Of a DNA stretch of 64,000 nt, positions 34,327 to 60,825 are shown one piece after another (within the stretch, counting starts at the first letter, position 1; each line of letters starts with the position of its first letter). Position numbers and translations under genes: made by a program. Origin of the DNA: Phaeosaccion multiseriatum (taxonomy: Eukaryota > Ochrophyta, other classes); assembly GCA_965112735.1 (NCBI GenBank), contig OZ218956.1:2604001-2668000 (forward strand). The letters run 5' to 3'. The notes beneath the pieces are model-generated. The model did not search any database. It was not told the origin of the DNA and saw nothing but the letters and a program-made list of their open reading frames with translations.

Positions 34327-35422
34327 GGTGCGTGTGCATGTGTGCGTATGTGTGCGTATGTGTGTGTGCGTGTGTGTGCGCGTGTGTGTGTGCGCGCCCC
34401 CCCCACCCCTCTGCTCATCTGCCGCAGGTGCTAATGCGCAACAGCGACGTGTTGTGGAGCGAGGGCCGCATTGGGGAGGGTGAGAGGGCAGCGTACGACA
34501 TTATCAAGAGGCTTCTTCTCCTCGACCTCACCACCCTTCGGCAGCCCGAGGCGGAGGACAAGCTCAGAAGCTTCCTGCACAGGTACAGTAGTGATTGTGC
34601 TTGGGTGCGTTGGAGCCGATTAGAGCGGTTGGAGCCACGTTTAGGTGTGAAGTTCGCAGTTCATCCTTTCTCCTCTACCCCACAGCCCAGTCCATGGAGG
34701 AAAGGGGATTGAGAGAGGGGAGCGAGAGAGAGAGCGCGATGGAGAGGGAGAGGGAGGGGGGGGGGGGAGACTGTGAGAGAGCGAGAGAGAGAGAGGGAGG
34801 GGGGGGGGGATAGAGAGAGATAAAGCTCTTTGCCGTGGGGCAATGCCCGACGCTCCGAATCAAAACTTCGTCCTCGCCCCAGGCCGAGGCCGTGCTCCGT
34901 CCACTGCCATCTACTGCGTCACCTCCCCCCCTTTCCGTCCACCTTTGCTCGCCTGACTTCGTCCCCTCCCCTCCCGTCCCCTCCCCTCCCGTCCCCTCCC
35001 CTCCCCTCCCCTTCCCTTCCCTCCTCTCCCCTCCCCCCCCCCTGCTCGCTTCTTCCCTCCCCTCCTCTACAAATATGTGCTATGACATCATCAGGCTCGT
35101 CATGGAGAGTGACCAAGACCTCATTCTGGCAGCTTTGGACGAGAGGCCTTCAAGCTCTTCCTCCTCCTCCTCCTCCTCCTCCTCCTCCTCCCTTCCCTCC
35201 CCTCCCTCCCCTCCCTCGTCTTCGCTCTCGCACGGGCCTTGTGTCCCCTCTCATCAGCAGCCCAAGCCCAAGCAACGCGACCCAACGACCCAACAGCAGC
35301 CGCAGAAGCAGATGCAGCAGGGGCAGCCAGAGGGAAGCGAAGCAACATCAACAGCAACAGCATCGGCATCCGTATCAGGACGGCTCGTTGACATGGACAC
35401 CACGGAGGGGGGTGGTGCATGA
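24053..35422 (+). CDS. MSH4: MutS homologue 4, meiotic crossover factor (999 aa, 24 exons)
   Basis: Exons: 24053-24264, 24504-24584, 24973-25138, 25482-25610, 25725-25861, 26145-26198, 26621-26708, 27113-27297, 28146-28269, 28512-28607, 29026-29115, 29375-29524, 29814-29979, 30655-30732, 30964-31047, 31377-31462, 31709-31795, 32477-32553, 32877-32974, 33154-33181, 33680-33928, 34054-34105, 34428-34582, 35095-35422 (sum 3000 nt). MSH4 pairs with MSH5 to stabilise recombination intermediates in meiosis; it lacks the mismatch-binding domain. Family landmarks run in order: VVAALAENR start, [52 protein letters not shown] (about 610-622), [11 protein letters not shown] (about 688-698), FVSHYP and [13 protein letters not shown]. 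Exon 1 adds Ala/Gly-rich sequence; exon 21 has a poly-Gly insert before YKHKVCAG; the C-terminus is disordered. Exon 9 uses a weaker acceptor (ACTGAG at 28145) to keep phase. Introns are packed with micro- and minisatellites. Confidence 0.92.
25367..25463. repeat. (CA)n tract in MSH4 intron 3, just before exon 4
   Basis: About 48 CA units end some 18 bases before the acceptor TTAG at 25481. A second long (CA)n tract lies downstream of the gene at 35559-35640. Confidence 0.9.
26209..26470. repeat. (GGGA)n tetranucleotide tract in MSH4 intron 6
   Basis: A GGGA/GGGAG repeat with occasional interruptions (GACTGGGA, GGAAGG). It lacks stops in several frames and generates the long artificial Pro-Ser-Leu and Arg-Glu-Gly frames here. 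Confidence 0.95.
27700..27962. repeat. (GGGA)n tetranucleotide tract in MSH4 intron 8
   Basis: A nearly perfect GGGA array of about 60 units. The largest MSH4 intron (27298-28145) is mostly this tract plus a CA/CACG-rich segment (27380-27570). Confidence 0.95.
28478..28511 (+). repeat. Dispersed TGTATCACCAAC element forming an MSH4 splice acceptor
   Basis: A degenerate copy (GCATCACCACCACCAACTG) runs into a second (TGTATCACCAACAG). The AG of the second is the acceptor for exon 10 (starts 28512). A related copy at 28071-28095 sits about 50 bases before the exon 9 acceptor. Confidence 0.75.
30440..30608. repeat. (CCTG)n / (CTGT)n tract in MSH4 intron 13
   Basis: A run of CCTG and CTGT tetranucleotides lies about 45 bases upstream of the exon 14 acceptor at 30654. 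Confidence 0.9.
31915..32460. repeat. 29-bp minisatellite filling MSH4 intron 17, about 18 copies
   Basis: The unit reads ACACTCACCCTCTCTCCCT followed by CTCTGTCCTG. Spacing between ACACTCA starts is 29 bp after a longer first unit. Variants alternate CCCTCTCTGTC and CCCTGTCTGTC, with one CCCCCTC. The array fills the intron from shortly after the exon 17 donor to the exon 18 acceptor region. It is too uniform and spacer-free to be CRISPR. Confidence 0.95.
33257..33485. repeat. (CCCT)n tract in MSH4 intron 20
   Basis: A CCCT array is flanked on both sides by near-identical segments (CCCCCCTCGCTCCCTCGCTC at about 33240 and 33410), suggesting a local duplication around the array. Confidence 0.9.
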
Positions 35423-35553
35423 AGGGGGGGATTGCGAGGCTTCACAGAGTCAGCGACACAAGACACCGAACAACCAACACGGGACGAGGAGGACGACGAG
35501 GAGGAGGATGAGGATGAGGATGAGGAGGAGGATGAGGAGGAGGAGGAGGAGGA

Positions 35554-35643
<90 letters not shown>

Positions 35644-36348
35644 GCACGCACGCATTCAGCAGCAGTGTGGACGGACTCTGTGGAGTGATGTCGACTCTGT
35701 GTCGACACTCGTGTGTAGGTAGACATGTAGGTAGGGCAGATGCAGGCAGCATGTAGATATGTGTAGGGACGTAGGTAGGTGAGTAGGTGGGTAGGCAGTA
35801 TGGCTTCGCTCCGTGTGAGGTGAGTAGGTGGGTAGGCAGAGTGGCGCGAGCGACGGCACACGGAGCGAAGCCATACTGAGAGACAAGAGGGCTCCTGAAA
35901 AGCACCTGGAGAGCACTAGAAAGAGAGCTCAGATCTTTGGCCTGGGGGAGTGGTGGCGGGGTGCCAAGGGGAGAGGAGAGGAGGGGAGCGCCAGGAGGTT
36001 GTTTTTCTGTTTGTCCCCTTCTTTCCTTCGTTCGTTTCTCCCCGTCTCCGCTCGCTCATGCAGTCACTCGGCCAACTTCAGAGAAATAGTACTGTATATA
36101 TTTTTCGAAGTATTATACTTTATACACTCGCATCAAAAGAGGAGGGAGAAAGAGCCCCCACCAGGTCTCCCATTTACATCTCTGTGTCTGTCTATCTGTC
36201 TGTCTGTCTGTCTGTCTGTCTCTGTCTGTCCGTCGTCTGTCGACCACTTACTCTGACCCTCACCCTCAGCAAGAAGATACATGACCAATCAATGACCGAT
36301 ACATCCATACCCATACCAAACAACAACAACAACAACATCAACAGCACA
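35423..36348. other. Convergent intergenic region MSH4 / DDX41
   Basis: The region contains a GAG/GAT-rich stretch, (CA)n at 35559-35640, the perfect inverted repeat described separately, an AT-rich patch at 36095-36125 and (CTGT)n at 36189-36235. No gene is seen. It should hold the 3' UTRs of both genes. Confidence 0.6.
35796..35878. repeat. Perfect 22-bp inverted repeat with 39-bp loop
   Basis: The arms are 35796-35817 and 35857-35878 and are exact reverse complements (inner ends ...CCGTGTG and CACACGG...). A direct repeat (GGTGAGTAGGTGGGTAGGCAG) precedes the first arm at 35778-35798 and recurs at 35819-35839. The structure sits between two converging genes. Confidence 0.9.
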
Positions 36349-42657
<6,309 letters not shown>

Positions 42658-42827
42658 CCTCCACTGATCCCTCTCCTTCTTCTTTGAGCTTTCTTGTTTT
42701 GTTTGTTGGAGAAATCCCTACAACAACCTGAGGGCCCTCGATCTCAAACTCATGGTCCAAGGGAAGAGGCATCCTTTCTCCTGCTATATCGAGTCATCGA
42801 AGGGAGGGGAAGCGCTTGGGGTGTGCT
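42658..42827. promoter_or_regulatory. 170-bp bidirectional promoter, DDX41 / mTERF gene
   Basis: Only 170 bp separate the DDX41 start (42657, minus) from the mTERF-gene start (42828, plus). The interval must hold both 5' UTRs and core promoters. It is locally less GC-rich (TTTCTTGTTTTGTTTGTTGG). No TATA box is evident. Confidence 0.55.
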
Positions 42828-43444
42828 ATGGGGCCTGCACGGTGCCAAATACGCTTGCTGGCCCTGCTCATCTTCCTGCAGGGCAAGGGAAAGGCATTGC
42901 TACTGGCGCAGGGGTCTCCTTTCTCTGTGCGGTTTGTCCACAATGCGCCCAGACGCACCAGCTGCAGTAGCAGGAGCAGCAGCAGCTTCTGCAGATTCCG
43001 TAGGCCATTAGCAGTGGTGATAGGAGGAAGGGGAGCGGTGACGAGAAGGATGGCTTCATCTCGGTCGACGTCTCCTCCAGTGGCCCCACCTCCACCTCAG
43101 CCTCCAGTCAACAAAGGTGGGGCGGGCAGCAGCGGCCCAGGGGATGTCAACCCCGCCACAGAGGAAGGAGGATCATCGGCAGCGGCAGCAGTAGGGGCTG
43201 CGGGAGAGGCGTCATTAGAGGCAGGGTTGGGGGGGAGAAGTGAGGTCATTAGGACAGAAGTAGCAGAAGGTGTCAGCCTCAGCCAAAGAGGGCAGAGGAT
43301 AGGCAGCGCACAGGGGATGGAGGGCCAGCGCAAGCTGCCATCAGTAGCTCTCCAACAGGCAGCAGTAGTACCCCCTTCACCAAACCCTGTACAACAACAA
43401 CAACCACCACCACAACAACAACAACAACCACCACCCCCACCACC

Positions 43445-43541
<97 letters not shown>

Positions 43542-46014
43542 GCTCAAGTCGAGGAGGATGAGTGGGCCGAAAATGAGGAGTGCGTGGCTCGGTATAAAGA
43601 GTTCACCTACACAGATGCAATGAAGGGACTGGAGGTGATTCTCAAGTGCGAACTTGGGCTGACGCATGCAGAGTGGCTGCGATTGCAGGAGAGCTACTAC
43701 CCACTGGAGAGAGCGAAGAACTACGGCCATGTTTTAGACCGACCGTTTACCGCGGAATCAGAGGAGTGGGGTGGAGAGGGGGAGCAGGTGTGGGGGCAGG
43801 GTCAGGGGCAGGAGTGGGAGGGAGGGGGAGGGGGCGGATCAGAGGCTAGTAGACAAGGTGAGATAGCAGACGACGCGTATCGGGAAGAAGGAAGCGCCAG
43901 GGGCGGAACTGGAGGGACAGGAGGCGGAGGCGAGCAGCAGCAGGAGCAGCAGCAGCAGTGGGGGCAAGAGGATGAGGAGGATGGCGGCAGCGGCAGCGGC
44001 ACCCGAATGGTAAGACGAGGGAAAGTGCCGAGGAGCTTGAAAGAGTACATTCAGTTCCAGAGGGACAAGCGAAAATACACCGAATACTCCATCATGGCAG
44101 GGGGCAGCAAGAGGCGGCGACCCACGCAAGTGAGCGACCTCGTGCGGACCGTCGAGGGACTGTTTGTATACCTTCGTACCGAGCTCAGCCTCAGCAACGA
44201 GGAGGTCAGGAAGATGCTCATGGCGTACTACCCGCTGCTCTCGCGCAGCGCAGTGGACGTACACTATCGAGTGGTGTTTTTGGTCAAGGTGTTGGGCATG
44301 AACAAGACGCAGATTAGCAAGGCCTTCCGGATACAGCCGCGGCTGCTCAGCCTGGACATTGAGCGGGACCTTGCGGGGTGGGTGCGGTGGTTTAAGCTTG
44401 AGCTGGGCATGACGGTGCCTCAGATGGCCAAGTGTGTGACCATATTCCCCGATGTGCTCACCTTTGGGGTGCTGGATGTGCTGGGGCCCAAGCTAGAGTG
44501 GCTGGAGGGAGGAGGAGGAGGAGGAGGAGGAGGAGACGGGGGAGAAGAGAGAGAAGGAGGAGCAGCAGAAGCAGTTGGTGCTACAGCAGCAGCAGCAGGA
44601 GGAGGAGCAGAGGGAGGAGGAGTAGCAGCAGGAGTTGGTGATACGGCGGCGGCGGCAGCAGCAGCAGGAGGAGGAGGAGGAGGAGGAGGAGGAGGAGGAG
44701 GATGGGGCCTGTCGCTCTCTCGTGCGCAGTGCTGCAAGGTGATTGTATCCAACCCCTCCATGCTTGCCTACAATGTGGAGCACAATCTGGAGCCCAAAGT
44801 CCAGTGGTTTGAGCGAGAGCTGGCCTTGACCAGAGCGCAGGTCTGTCTGTGTGTATGGCAGGGGGAGGGTGTGTGAATGAGGTATAAGTTTGTGTGAGAA
44901 GTTATGCATGAGTGGATGTTTTTGAAGGGTGTACTTGCGTGTTGTGTGTGCTACGATTAGCCCTTGTTGTTATTTCTTGGTTTCTCCTATACTCTGACTG
45001 CCTGATTGATCCCTGGTACTCTTCCCAATCCAAGTCACTCCTTCTCCTCCATGTCCTTCCACCCCACCCTCCCACTGGCCTACTCTTAATCCTCACGCCT
45101 CGTTCCTGCCTGCGGTGCTTCACACCACTCTCTATTTGATGTGACCCTCCTCATCCTCCTCCTCCTCCCTCACCCACCCACCCACCACTCCTCCCCAACT
45201 CCTTACCCCTACTCTCCCACCCCGCCACCAACAGATCACGAAAATGGTGGCGCAGTACCCTCAGCTGCTGCGCATGAGCGCGCAGTCCACCCTCATGCCT
45301 AAAGTGCTGTGGATGGAAGAACATCTCGTTCTGAGCAGGAGCCAAGTCTCCAAGGTCGTGCGAAGGTACCCCAGCCTCTTCGCCTGCAGCATTCCGCGCA
45401 ACTTGACCCCCAAACTCGCCTTTTTGACCAAGGAAATGGGCATGTCTCGGGCCCAGGTTTCCAGTCTTGTGAGAACTTACCCTTTCCTTCTCACCCTGAG
45501 CCTGGAGCGCAACCTCAAGCCCAAGGTGGAGTACATTCGACAAGCTTTCTTCTCAAATGGCAGCACAAGTAGCAGCAGTAGCAGCGGCGGCGGCGGCGGC
45601 GATAGCACCAACAGCGATGCCAAGCGTGAACTGAAGGAGGTTATGGCAAGGACTGCGGCGCTGTGGTCCAATTCAGCGGCGAATATCGAGTCCAAACTGG
45701 AGTTTTACCGGACCGAAATGGGGGCCAGTCCAGAGCAGCTTAGGGCGGCTCTTGTCAAGTCGTCCAAGGAAGGCTTCCTTGTGAGCGCGAGTGTCGACAA
45801 GCGCTTGCTTCCTCGAGTCCAACAGTTGAGGAAGGCGGGCATTGAGCCTAGCTTTGAGAGGTTTGCGTGGATCGCCAAAGCGCACAATGTCGACTTTGAG
45901 AGTAGGCTGCAGTCACTCGTGGATGGGGATGACCCGGCGGCGGCACCGCGCGATTCATCAGCCACCACCACCGCCACCGCCGGGCCGGGCAGCAGTAGCA
46001 TCAGCGGCAGCGGG

Positions 46015-46048
<34 letters not shown>

Positions 46049-46215
46049 GGGGTAGCAGCAGCGGGGGCTTGGTTGATGGTGAGGGAGTTGGCGTCGACGA
46101 GGACGAGGAGGCGGAGGAGGAGGCGGAGGAGGAGGAGGAGGAGGAGGAGGAGGAGGAGGAGGAGGAGGAGGAGGAGGGGGGTGTCGATAGGGATGGAGGA
46201 AGAGAGCAACAATAA
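42828..46215 (+). CDS. mTERF-domain protein, organellar gene-expression factor (about 997 aa)
   Basis: Exons 42828-44840 and 45235-46215. mTERF proteins are helical-repeat nucleic-acid binders acting in mitochondria or plastids on transcription termination, splicing or ribosome assembly. Repeats of the form L-S-x-x-[EQ]-[VI]-x-[KR]-[MV]...YP-x-L-x-x-S...N-L-x-P-K-[VL]-x-[WF]-[LM] occur from about residue 435 through 890, at least seven units (for example VSKVVRRYPSLFACS). The N-terminus is a hydrophobic stretch (RLLALLIFLQ) then a basic Ser/Arg region, compatible with organelle import, though I cannot say which. Between them lie a CAA-coded poly-Gln run (43388-43540) and Gly/Gln inserts. Two dispersed-element copies are embedded in the coding sequence (44571-44596, 44629-44649), reading AVGATAAAAG and GVGDTAAAAA. 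The C-terminus is a poly-Glu tail. The start is the first in-frame ATG. Confidence 0.85.
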
Positions 46216-47568
46216 CAGCAACAGCAGCAGTAGCAGCAGGAGCACCACCACCACCACCACCACCACCGAAGCAGAGACAGACACAGTGAGAGATGCACCC
46301 CTCTCCATAGCGGAGAAAGACGCCGCTCTCTTCCTGCAGCACACCGGTGTCTCCAGGGACCGAAGCGGGTACGGCAGCATGGCTGCCCCTGCGGGAAGAG
46401 AGAGAGAGAGAGGGGGGGGGGTTCTTGGAAGAGAGAGAATAGAGGGGTTGTGGGTTGATGGGTTGGCCCCTTCGACCCCCCGCCCCTCTTTCCCCGGACT
46501 CCCCTCTCTGCAGCTAGCTGTAGCTGTCGCATTGTTATCTCGCTGGTTCTGGTTGGTCTTTTGGTCAGCATCGTGGTCAACCAACCAAGGCCCCACACGA
46601 CACGACCACAGCACGGCACGGCATACCAACGACAGTGGTGTAGCGCTCGGACGGCACTCCTCCCCAACAACAACAACGAGGGCTGACGAGTCTTGTGGAG
46701 AGAGAGCGCCTGCAGCAATAGCAGCAGCAGAAGCAGGTGGTGATACAATAGAAGGAGCAATGCGGGGGCAGCAGCAGCACAAGCAGCAACAGTTGGTGTG
46801 ATACAGCAGCAGCAACATTAGCAGTTGGTGATACAGCAACAGCATCGTGACTTCGTACTGGTCCGTCCCGTCAGGCCTGCGCCTTGCCCTCACACCACCC
46901 CACGCCGCTCCACCACACACGGCTAGGTGTGTCAATCCCCTCTTCAGCCTTCTTACTGGATGCCTGAGGAGCGGGGGGAGAGACTTATCACAGTCCTGGG
47001 ACTCGCATTAGATCGCTTCACTTCACTGAGAGCAAACAACAAACAAAGCAACTCATTTTTTTTTTTGGATTGCTGCTCCCTTCTGTTGAATATTATTATA
47101 TGTATACATCATATACACCCCCCTCGCAAACGCGTCCATCAAAGGTTGCACGTGAAAGGTTGTTTTCGTTTTTGAATGCTTGTACTTCAGTGGAACTTTC
47201 TTTGATGATATAGTGTACAAAGATGAAATACAATCACTTCAGCCTTCCCATTCTTCCGACCTTTTCATTCCAACGCCCTATACTTACACATATTCACACT
47301 GACTGGTAAGGAAGGTACTCAAGTCTCAAAAGAGGACAAGCGCCCCTTCGTCCTACCCGGGACAAACCCCCTCCTCTAACGGACCGACAGGGGGGGAGGG
47401 GCACTTCCTCCCTCCCTCCCTCCCTCCCTCCCTCCCTTCCTGCACAAAGCCTTGACTAACAAGACTTCACTTCAACAAACAAGCTCGTCTTCCACTTCAA
47501 CAAACAAGTTCGTCCTCCACTTCAACAAACAAGCTCGTCTTCCACTTCAACAAAGCTCGCCCTCCACT
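46216..47568. other. Convergent intergenic region mTERF gene / C2orf69-like gene
   Basis: The region begins with CAG/ACC-rich sequence and three dispersed-element copies (46734-46750, 46787-46813, 46821-46843). An AT-richer stretch (47040-47250) with a T10 run probably holds poly(A) regions. A (CCCT)n run lies at 47410-47440. No convincing gene is present; long frames here are products of the low complexity. Confidence 0.6.
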
Positions 47569-47590
47569 TCAACAAACAAGCTCGTCCAGC
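47468..47590. repeat. 25-bp minisatellite spanning the stop codon of the C2orf69-like gene
   Basis: The unit ACTTCAACAAACAAGCTCGT plus CTTCC is repeated nearly five times, one copy short by three bases. On the gene strand each unit contains codons for DELVC and the TGA stop, so the last coding codons lie inside the first repeat unit. Confidence 0.9.
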
Positions 47591-48292
47591 ACCTTGAAGT
47601 GGGCATAGAGTGTCCTCTCTTCGCTCTCTTCACTGTGCATTAGCGCTCTCTCCTCGATCTCTTCCCTGTGCATTCCTCTGTCAGCCCCACCCTCCTCCTC
47701 CTCCTCTTCCTCCTCCTCGGATACTCTGTCTCCCTCCACGTCGTCCTGTCGCCCTCCTCCTCCTCCCAGGCCGGTGCCAGCAAGAAGACACTTCTGCTGC
47801 CCTCGCTGCTGCCCAAAGTACGTCCTCACGCCGAGGGCCAAGTGGTGGTCCTCCAAGGCATCTGCGAATTGTCTCACTTCTACCCGGAGCCAAGGACGTT
47901 CCTCGCTCATCCACTGGTAAGGGGTCCCGTGTGCATAGAGCTCCACCCCCGGATACAGACGGGAAAGGTTCTCCAGCGCCGCCTGGTCCGTGGGGAAAGA
48001 CCCCGGTAGGGAGCCATTACCGCCGTCCACCCAGTGGATGGCAGTCAAATGCAGCCCTCCAAGGGACGCATTCGAGGCACCACTCCTACTCCCAATCCCA
48101 CTTTCGACGCCCCCCCCCTCCACCTCGGTCTCGGCAGAGATCAAGGGCAGGAGTCGGTGGGGGTGGGGGTCCTCGTCCCTCTCGTCCCTCTCCTCTCTCT
48201 CATCTGTGACTCTATTGGCTCTGCCTCTACTGGCAGGGCTGCTTAGAAGACCACATGCGCCACCGCCGCCACCACTGCCGCCGCCACCGCCC

Positions 48293-48333
<41 letters not shown>

Positions 48334-50060
48334 ACTGCTGCTTATGCTCTCACTCCGCCTTCGGCCAAGGGTAAGGGCGCCTTCTCCTCCTACTCCTCCC
48401 CAACTCCTGTTGCTGTTGGTTCTGCTATTGCTGCTACTTCGAGGGCGACTTGCTCGCCGACGAGTGAGCGACTTTCGCCGACAAATGGTGGGTGAAACCG
48501 TCGGGGGAGTCAGTACCGCACGGGACACACTCGGAGAGTGGATGGGCGAGAATGGCACACTTGGAGACTGGAGGGGTGTAAGCTCGCCTCGCTCGGGACA
48601 TGTGGCCTCTCCCTCCCGCTCCCCTGCGGGGCTGATACGCCCCGGCTCCCATAACGATACCGCATTCACTCTTTTCTGGGAGGAAGACGAAGGAGATGGA
48701 GAAGAGGAAGAGGAAGAACAGACCATGCTCTCACCGCTGGTCCTGCTTTGGCCGCTATTGCTGCTATCATGAACAGGGCTGGGGACCATGCTGCTGCGTA
48801 GTACCGAGGGCGTGGGGTGGTCATTGCCATTCCTCGACTTGGCTGCCTTGGGTGCGTCCTGCTGCTGCCGTTGCCGCTGCTTTTCTAGCAAAATCTCTTG
48901 CTCGCTCCTCCTCCTCTTCATCACACCCATTGGAGGCCCAGCAACAGCACACTCCCCACCTCCTCCCTGATGCTGAGCCAACGCCTCCGCAGCAGGCACG
49001 CTGGAAACACCTGCCCGACGTGATGACGCGGAAGAAACCCCCCCACTACCAACTCTACCGTAACTCTGCCCAGTAGAGTCATCACCTTCCTCACTTCCTC
49101 TCCCCCCACAACAAGAAGACGTGTAAGAAGAGGGGAGGCGGGCGGAAGGGGGAGAAGAAGGAGAGGAAGAAGATGCCACGCCCGCCGCTGAAAGCCTCGT
49201 CGAAGACGACAAAGAGGATGCCGAGCCCGCCAGTTCCGTCACAAGCTGATTCAGGACAACCACGCCCTTGCTAAAGCCCACCAATATAATGGGGAGGCTG
49301 CTTAGCATCCCCAAGCGAGCCCCTGCAAGCCTCCTCTCCACCTCCGCCGCTGCTCCGGTCAGTAGCGACGTGAGGTGGGTGGTGGCGTGCCCCCAGGGGC
49401 AGTACCCTACGGCTGCTCCGGTGGACTCCTCGCATTGAGTAAAGTTCTTGTAGCAGCTAAAGACGCCCTCTCGCTGCAAAGAAGGCCGCACGACCCAGAT
49501 GGCGTGCTGCGGCCACTTCCTCGACAACAGAAGGGCCGTCTGGCGTCGTGTGGAGGGGAGTTCGGTTGGGCGGGTGGAGTGATGAGTAAACCAGGAAAAC
49601 CTGGTACCGCCGCGCCATCCACTGCGGCGGAATTCCACACCCAGTCGGGGGCAATCCCTTTTTTCCTTATTGCCCCCTCTCTGCTCTTTTCCCCATGGTG
49701 CTCACCTGCTGAAGCGAGAAGCTGATCCACGCCCCGTGGCCCTGCAGTACATAAGGAAAAAAAGACGGCAAGGAGAGGAGTCAAGCGCGAAAAACGAAGT
49801 AAGGCCCAGCGAAACAGAAAAGGAAAGAAAAAACACACCTTCTCGAGCATCCTTTCTTCCATATCCTGCAAGTCCCCCGGAAAGAAGACGACATGGCCCA
49901 GCAGGGGCACTCCTCCAACAGAGAAGTCGCACGGTGACGAGGAGGAGCGGGCCGGGACTGCTCCCGTTGCAGTCAAGGCCTCTACGGCCGGAGGGCAGAA
50001 GAGCACAGTGTTTGTGCCGCTCTCCACCACGACCTCGCAGCAGAGCATGGTGGGGCCCAT
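47569..50060 (-). CDS. C2orf69-family alpha/beta-hydrolase-like protein (about 742 aa)
   Basis: Exons in gene order: 50060-49839, 49741-49706, 49539-47569. The N-terminal part (HVVFFPGDLQDM, HAIWVVRPS, GVFSCYKNF) and the nucleophile elbow VGFSKGVVVLNQL (Ser about 176) match the C2orf69/UPF0565 family. The final part also matches (HWVDGGNGS..., LYAHGTPYQ, RPWLRVEVRQFADAL). Human C2orf69 is a mitochondria-associated protein whose loss causes a severe inflammatory and glycogen-storage disorder; its reaction is not settled. About 330 residues of Ser/Gly-rich disorder are inserted between the elbow and the WVDGG segment, making this much longer than the animal protein. The C-terminus ends in acidic repeats and a minisatellite-coded tail. 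It is divergent from the AlaRS gene. Exon 2 is only 36 nt, so its borders are less certain. Confidence 0.82.
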
Positions 50061-50480
50061 TGTAAGTGAGCGTGGCTATGGGCTGCTCCTTTTCATGATG
50101 AATGTCTGGGCCAAAAAGACGAGCGAAGATGGAAAAAAAAACTAGGTGGAGTACGGCCTAGTCATAAGCAATGCATTCCCGAGGGGGCGCAGCCTTGTCC
50201 TAAGCAATGCAATCCCCCCAGCACCCCCCACTCTATTAGTAGAGCGCCGGCACTCGCAAGAAGGACCATACGCTTATACCAAAGGACCAACTGTATTCTC
50301 ATTGGTACGGCAGTAGGACAGCCAGCGGCGTTGGGTCGTGAAGGTGTCCCCTTCGTCCTTGATTTCGCTCGCCTTCTATGCTCTCTCTCTCTCTTTCCCA
50401 TTAATCTGTTAACTTCCTTTGCCTGCCTTCCTGCTTGCAGACTTGCTCGGCGGGGGACTTCCAACCAGCAGAAGGAAACT
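50061..50480. promoter_or_regulatory. Divergent promoter region, C2orf69-like gene / AlaRS
   Basis: This 420-bp gap lies between outward-facing starts. It includes a short direct repeat (AAGCAATGCA near 50168 and 50203). There is no clear TATA box. A small open frame runs into AlaRS exon 1 from upstream (50331), but no ATG in it is preferred over 50481. Confidence 0.45.
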
Positions 50481-60005
<9,525 letters not shown>

Positions 60006-60825
60006 GAGGGTCACATACATACACACGTGTCTAATCTAGGGTATAGAATATAGAGGAGAGAGAAGGGACTCTTTCCAAGTATTATATATGTAAGGTTAGA
60101 GGAGGACATTTTTTTCTTGGTAGTACTGAGTACTGCTGAGGCCAAGTAAGTCACGGTCCTGCGGGTGTGTGTGTGGGCGTGGGCTGTGCTGGGTTTGGGG
60201 GGGGGGGGGGGAGTTAGGGACACCCACCGAATAAACGACAAATGAGGGGCGGGGTTACGTGGGGCTGTTTTCGGCTTCACATTTTTGCTTTTTGCTTTTT
60301 TTTATTTTATCAAGCTAGAGGAGCAAGGAAGAGAGGGGGAGAGGGAGAGAGAGAAAAAATCGAACATCTTGGCAGGAAACAACTAATGGTGCTAGTTAGA
60401 TGGCATCAGTCCCGGGGAAGAAAAAAAAAGAAAAACTCTATTCTTTGGTTTGTCTCCATACAGAGAGAGAGGAGAGATGGGTAGAAAAAAAAGCAAAAAA
60501 TAACCGCATTGGGGGCACTTTTCTCTCTCCTCTCCTCTGCCGCCTACTTACTAGAAGATTTTGCTTGTACCGCGGAGATAAATTTGTTTGCCTACCGTAC
60601 CCCACACAAATCGTGTCTAGTACTGCCCGCCTGTTGTACTCATCAGCACGCTACAACTCCTTTTACCCTTACCCTTGCCTATAAACATATATATATATAT
60701 ATCCCCCATATATCCTTCCACCTCCCTCTCTTCTTTCCTCTCCCTCATCGGCAATCCACTGCCATCCCAGCCCCTCGCCATCCACTGCCATCCATCCATC
60801 CATCCCCCCATCTTCCTCCCTCTCT
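60006..60825. other. Convergent intergenic region AlaRS / IF-3
   Basis: AT-richer sequence with A9 and T9 runs, (AT)n at 60688-60702 and several near-identical ATCCACTGCCATCC motifs (60752-60767, 60778-60798). It should contain both 3' UTRs. No gene is seen. Confidence 0.6.

Noticed and set aside
45842-46801. Frames overlapping the 3' end of the mTERF gene on both strands
   Set aside because: They overlap supported mTERF coding sequence or CAG/GAG repeats and show only low-complexity sequence.
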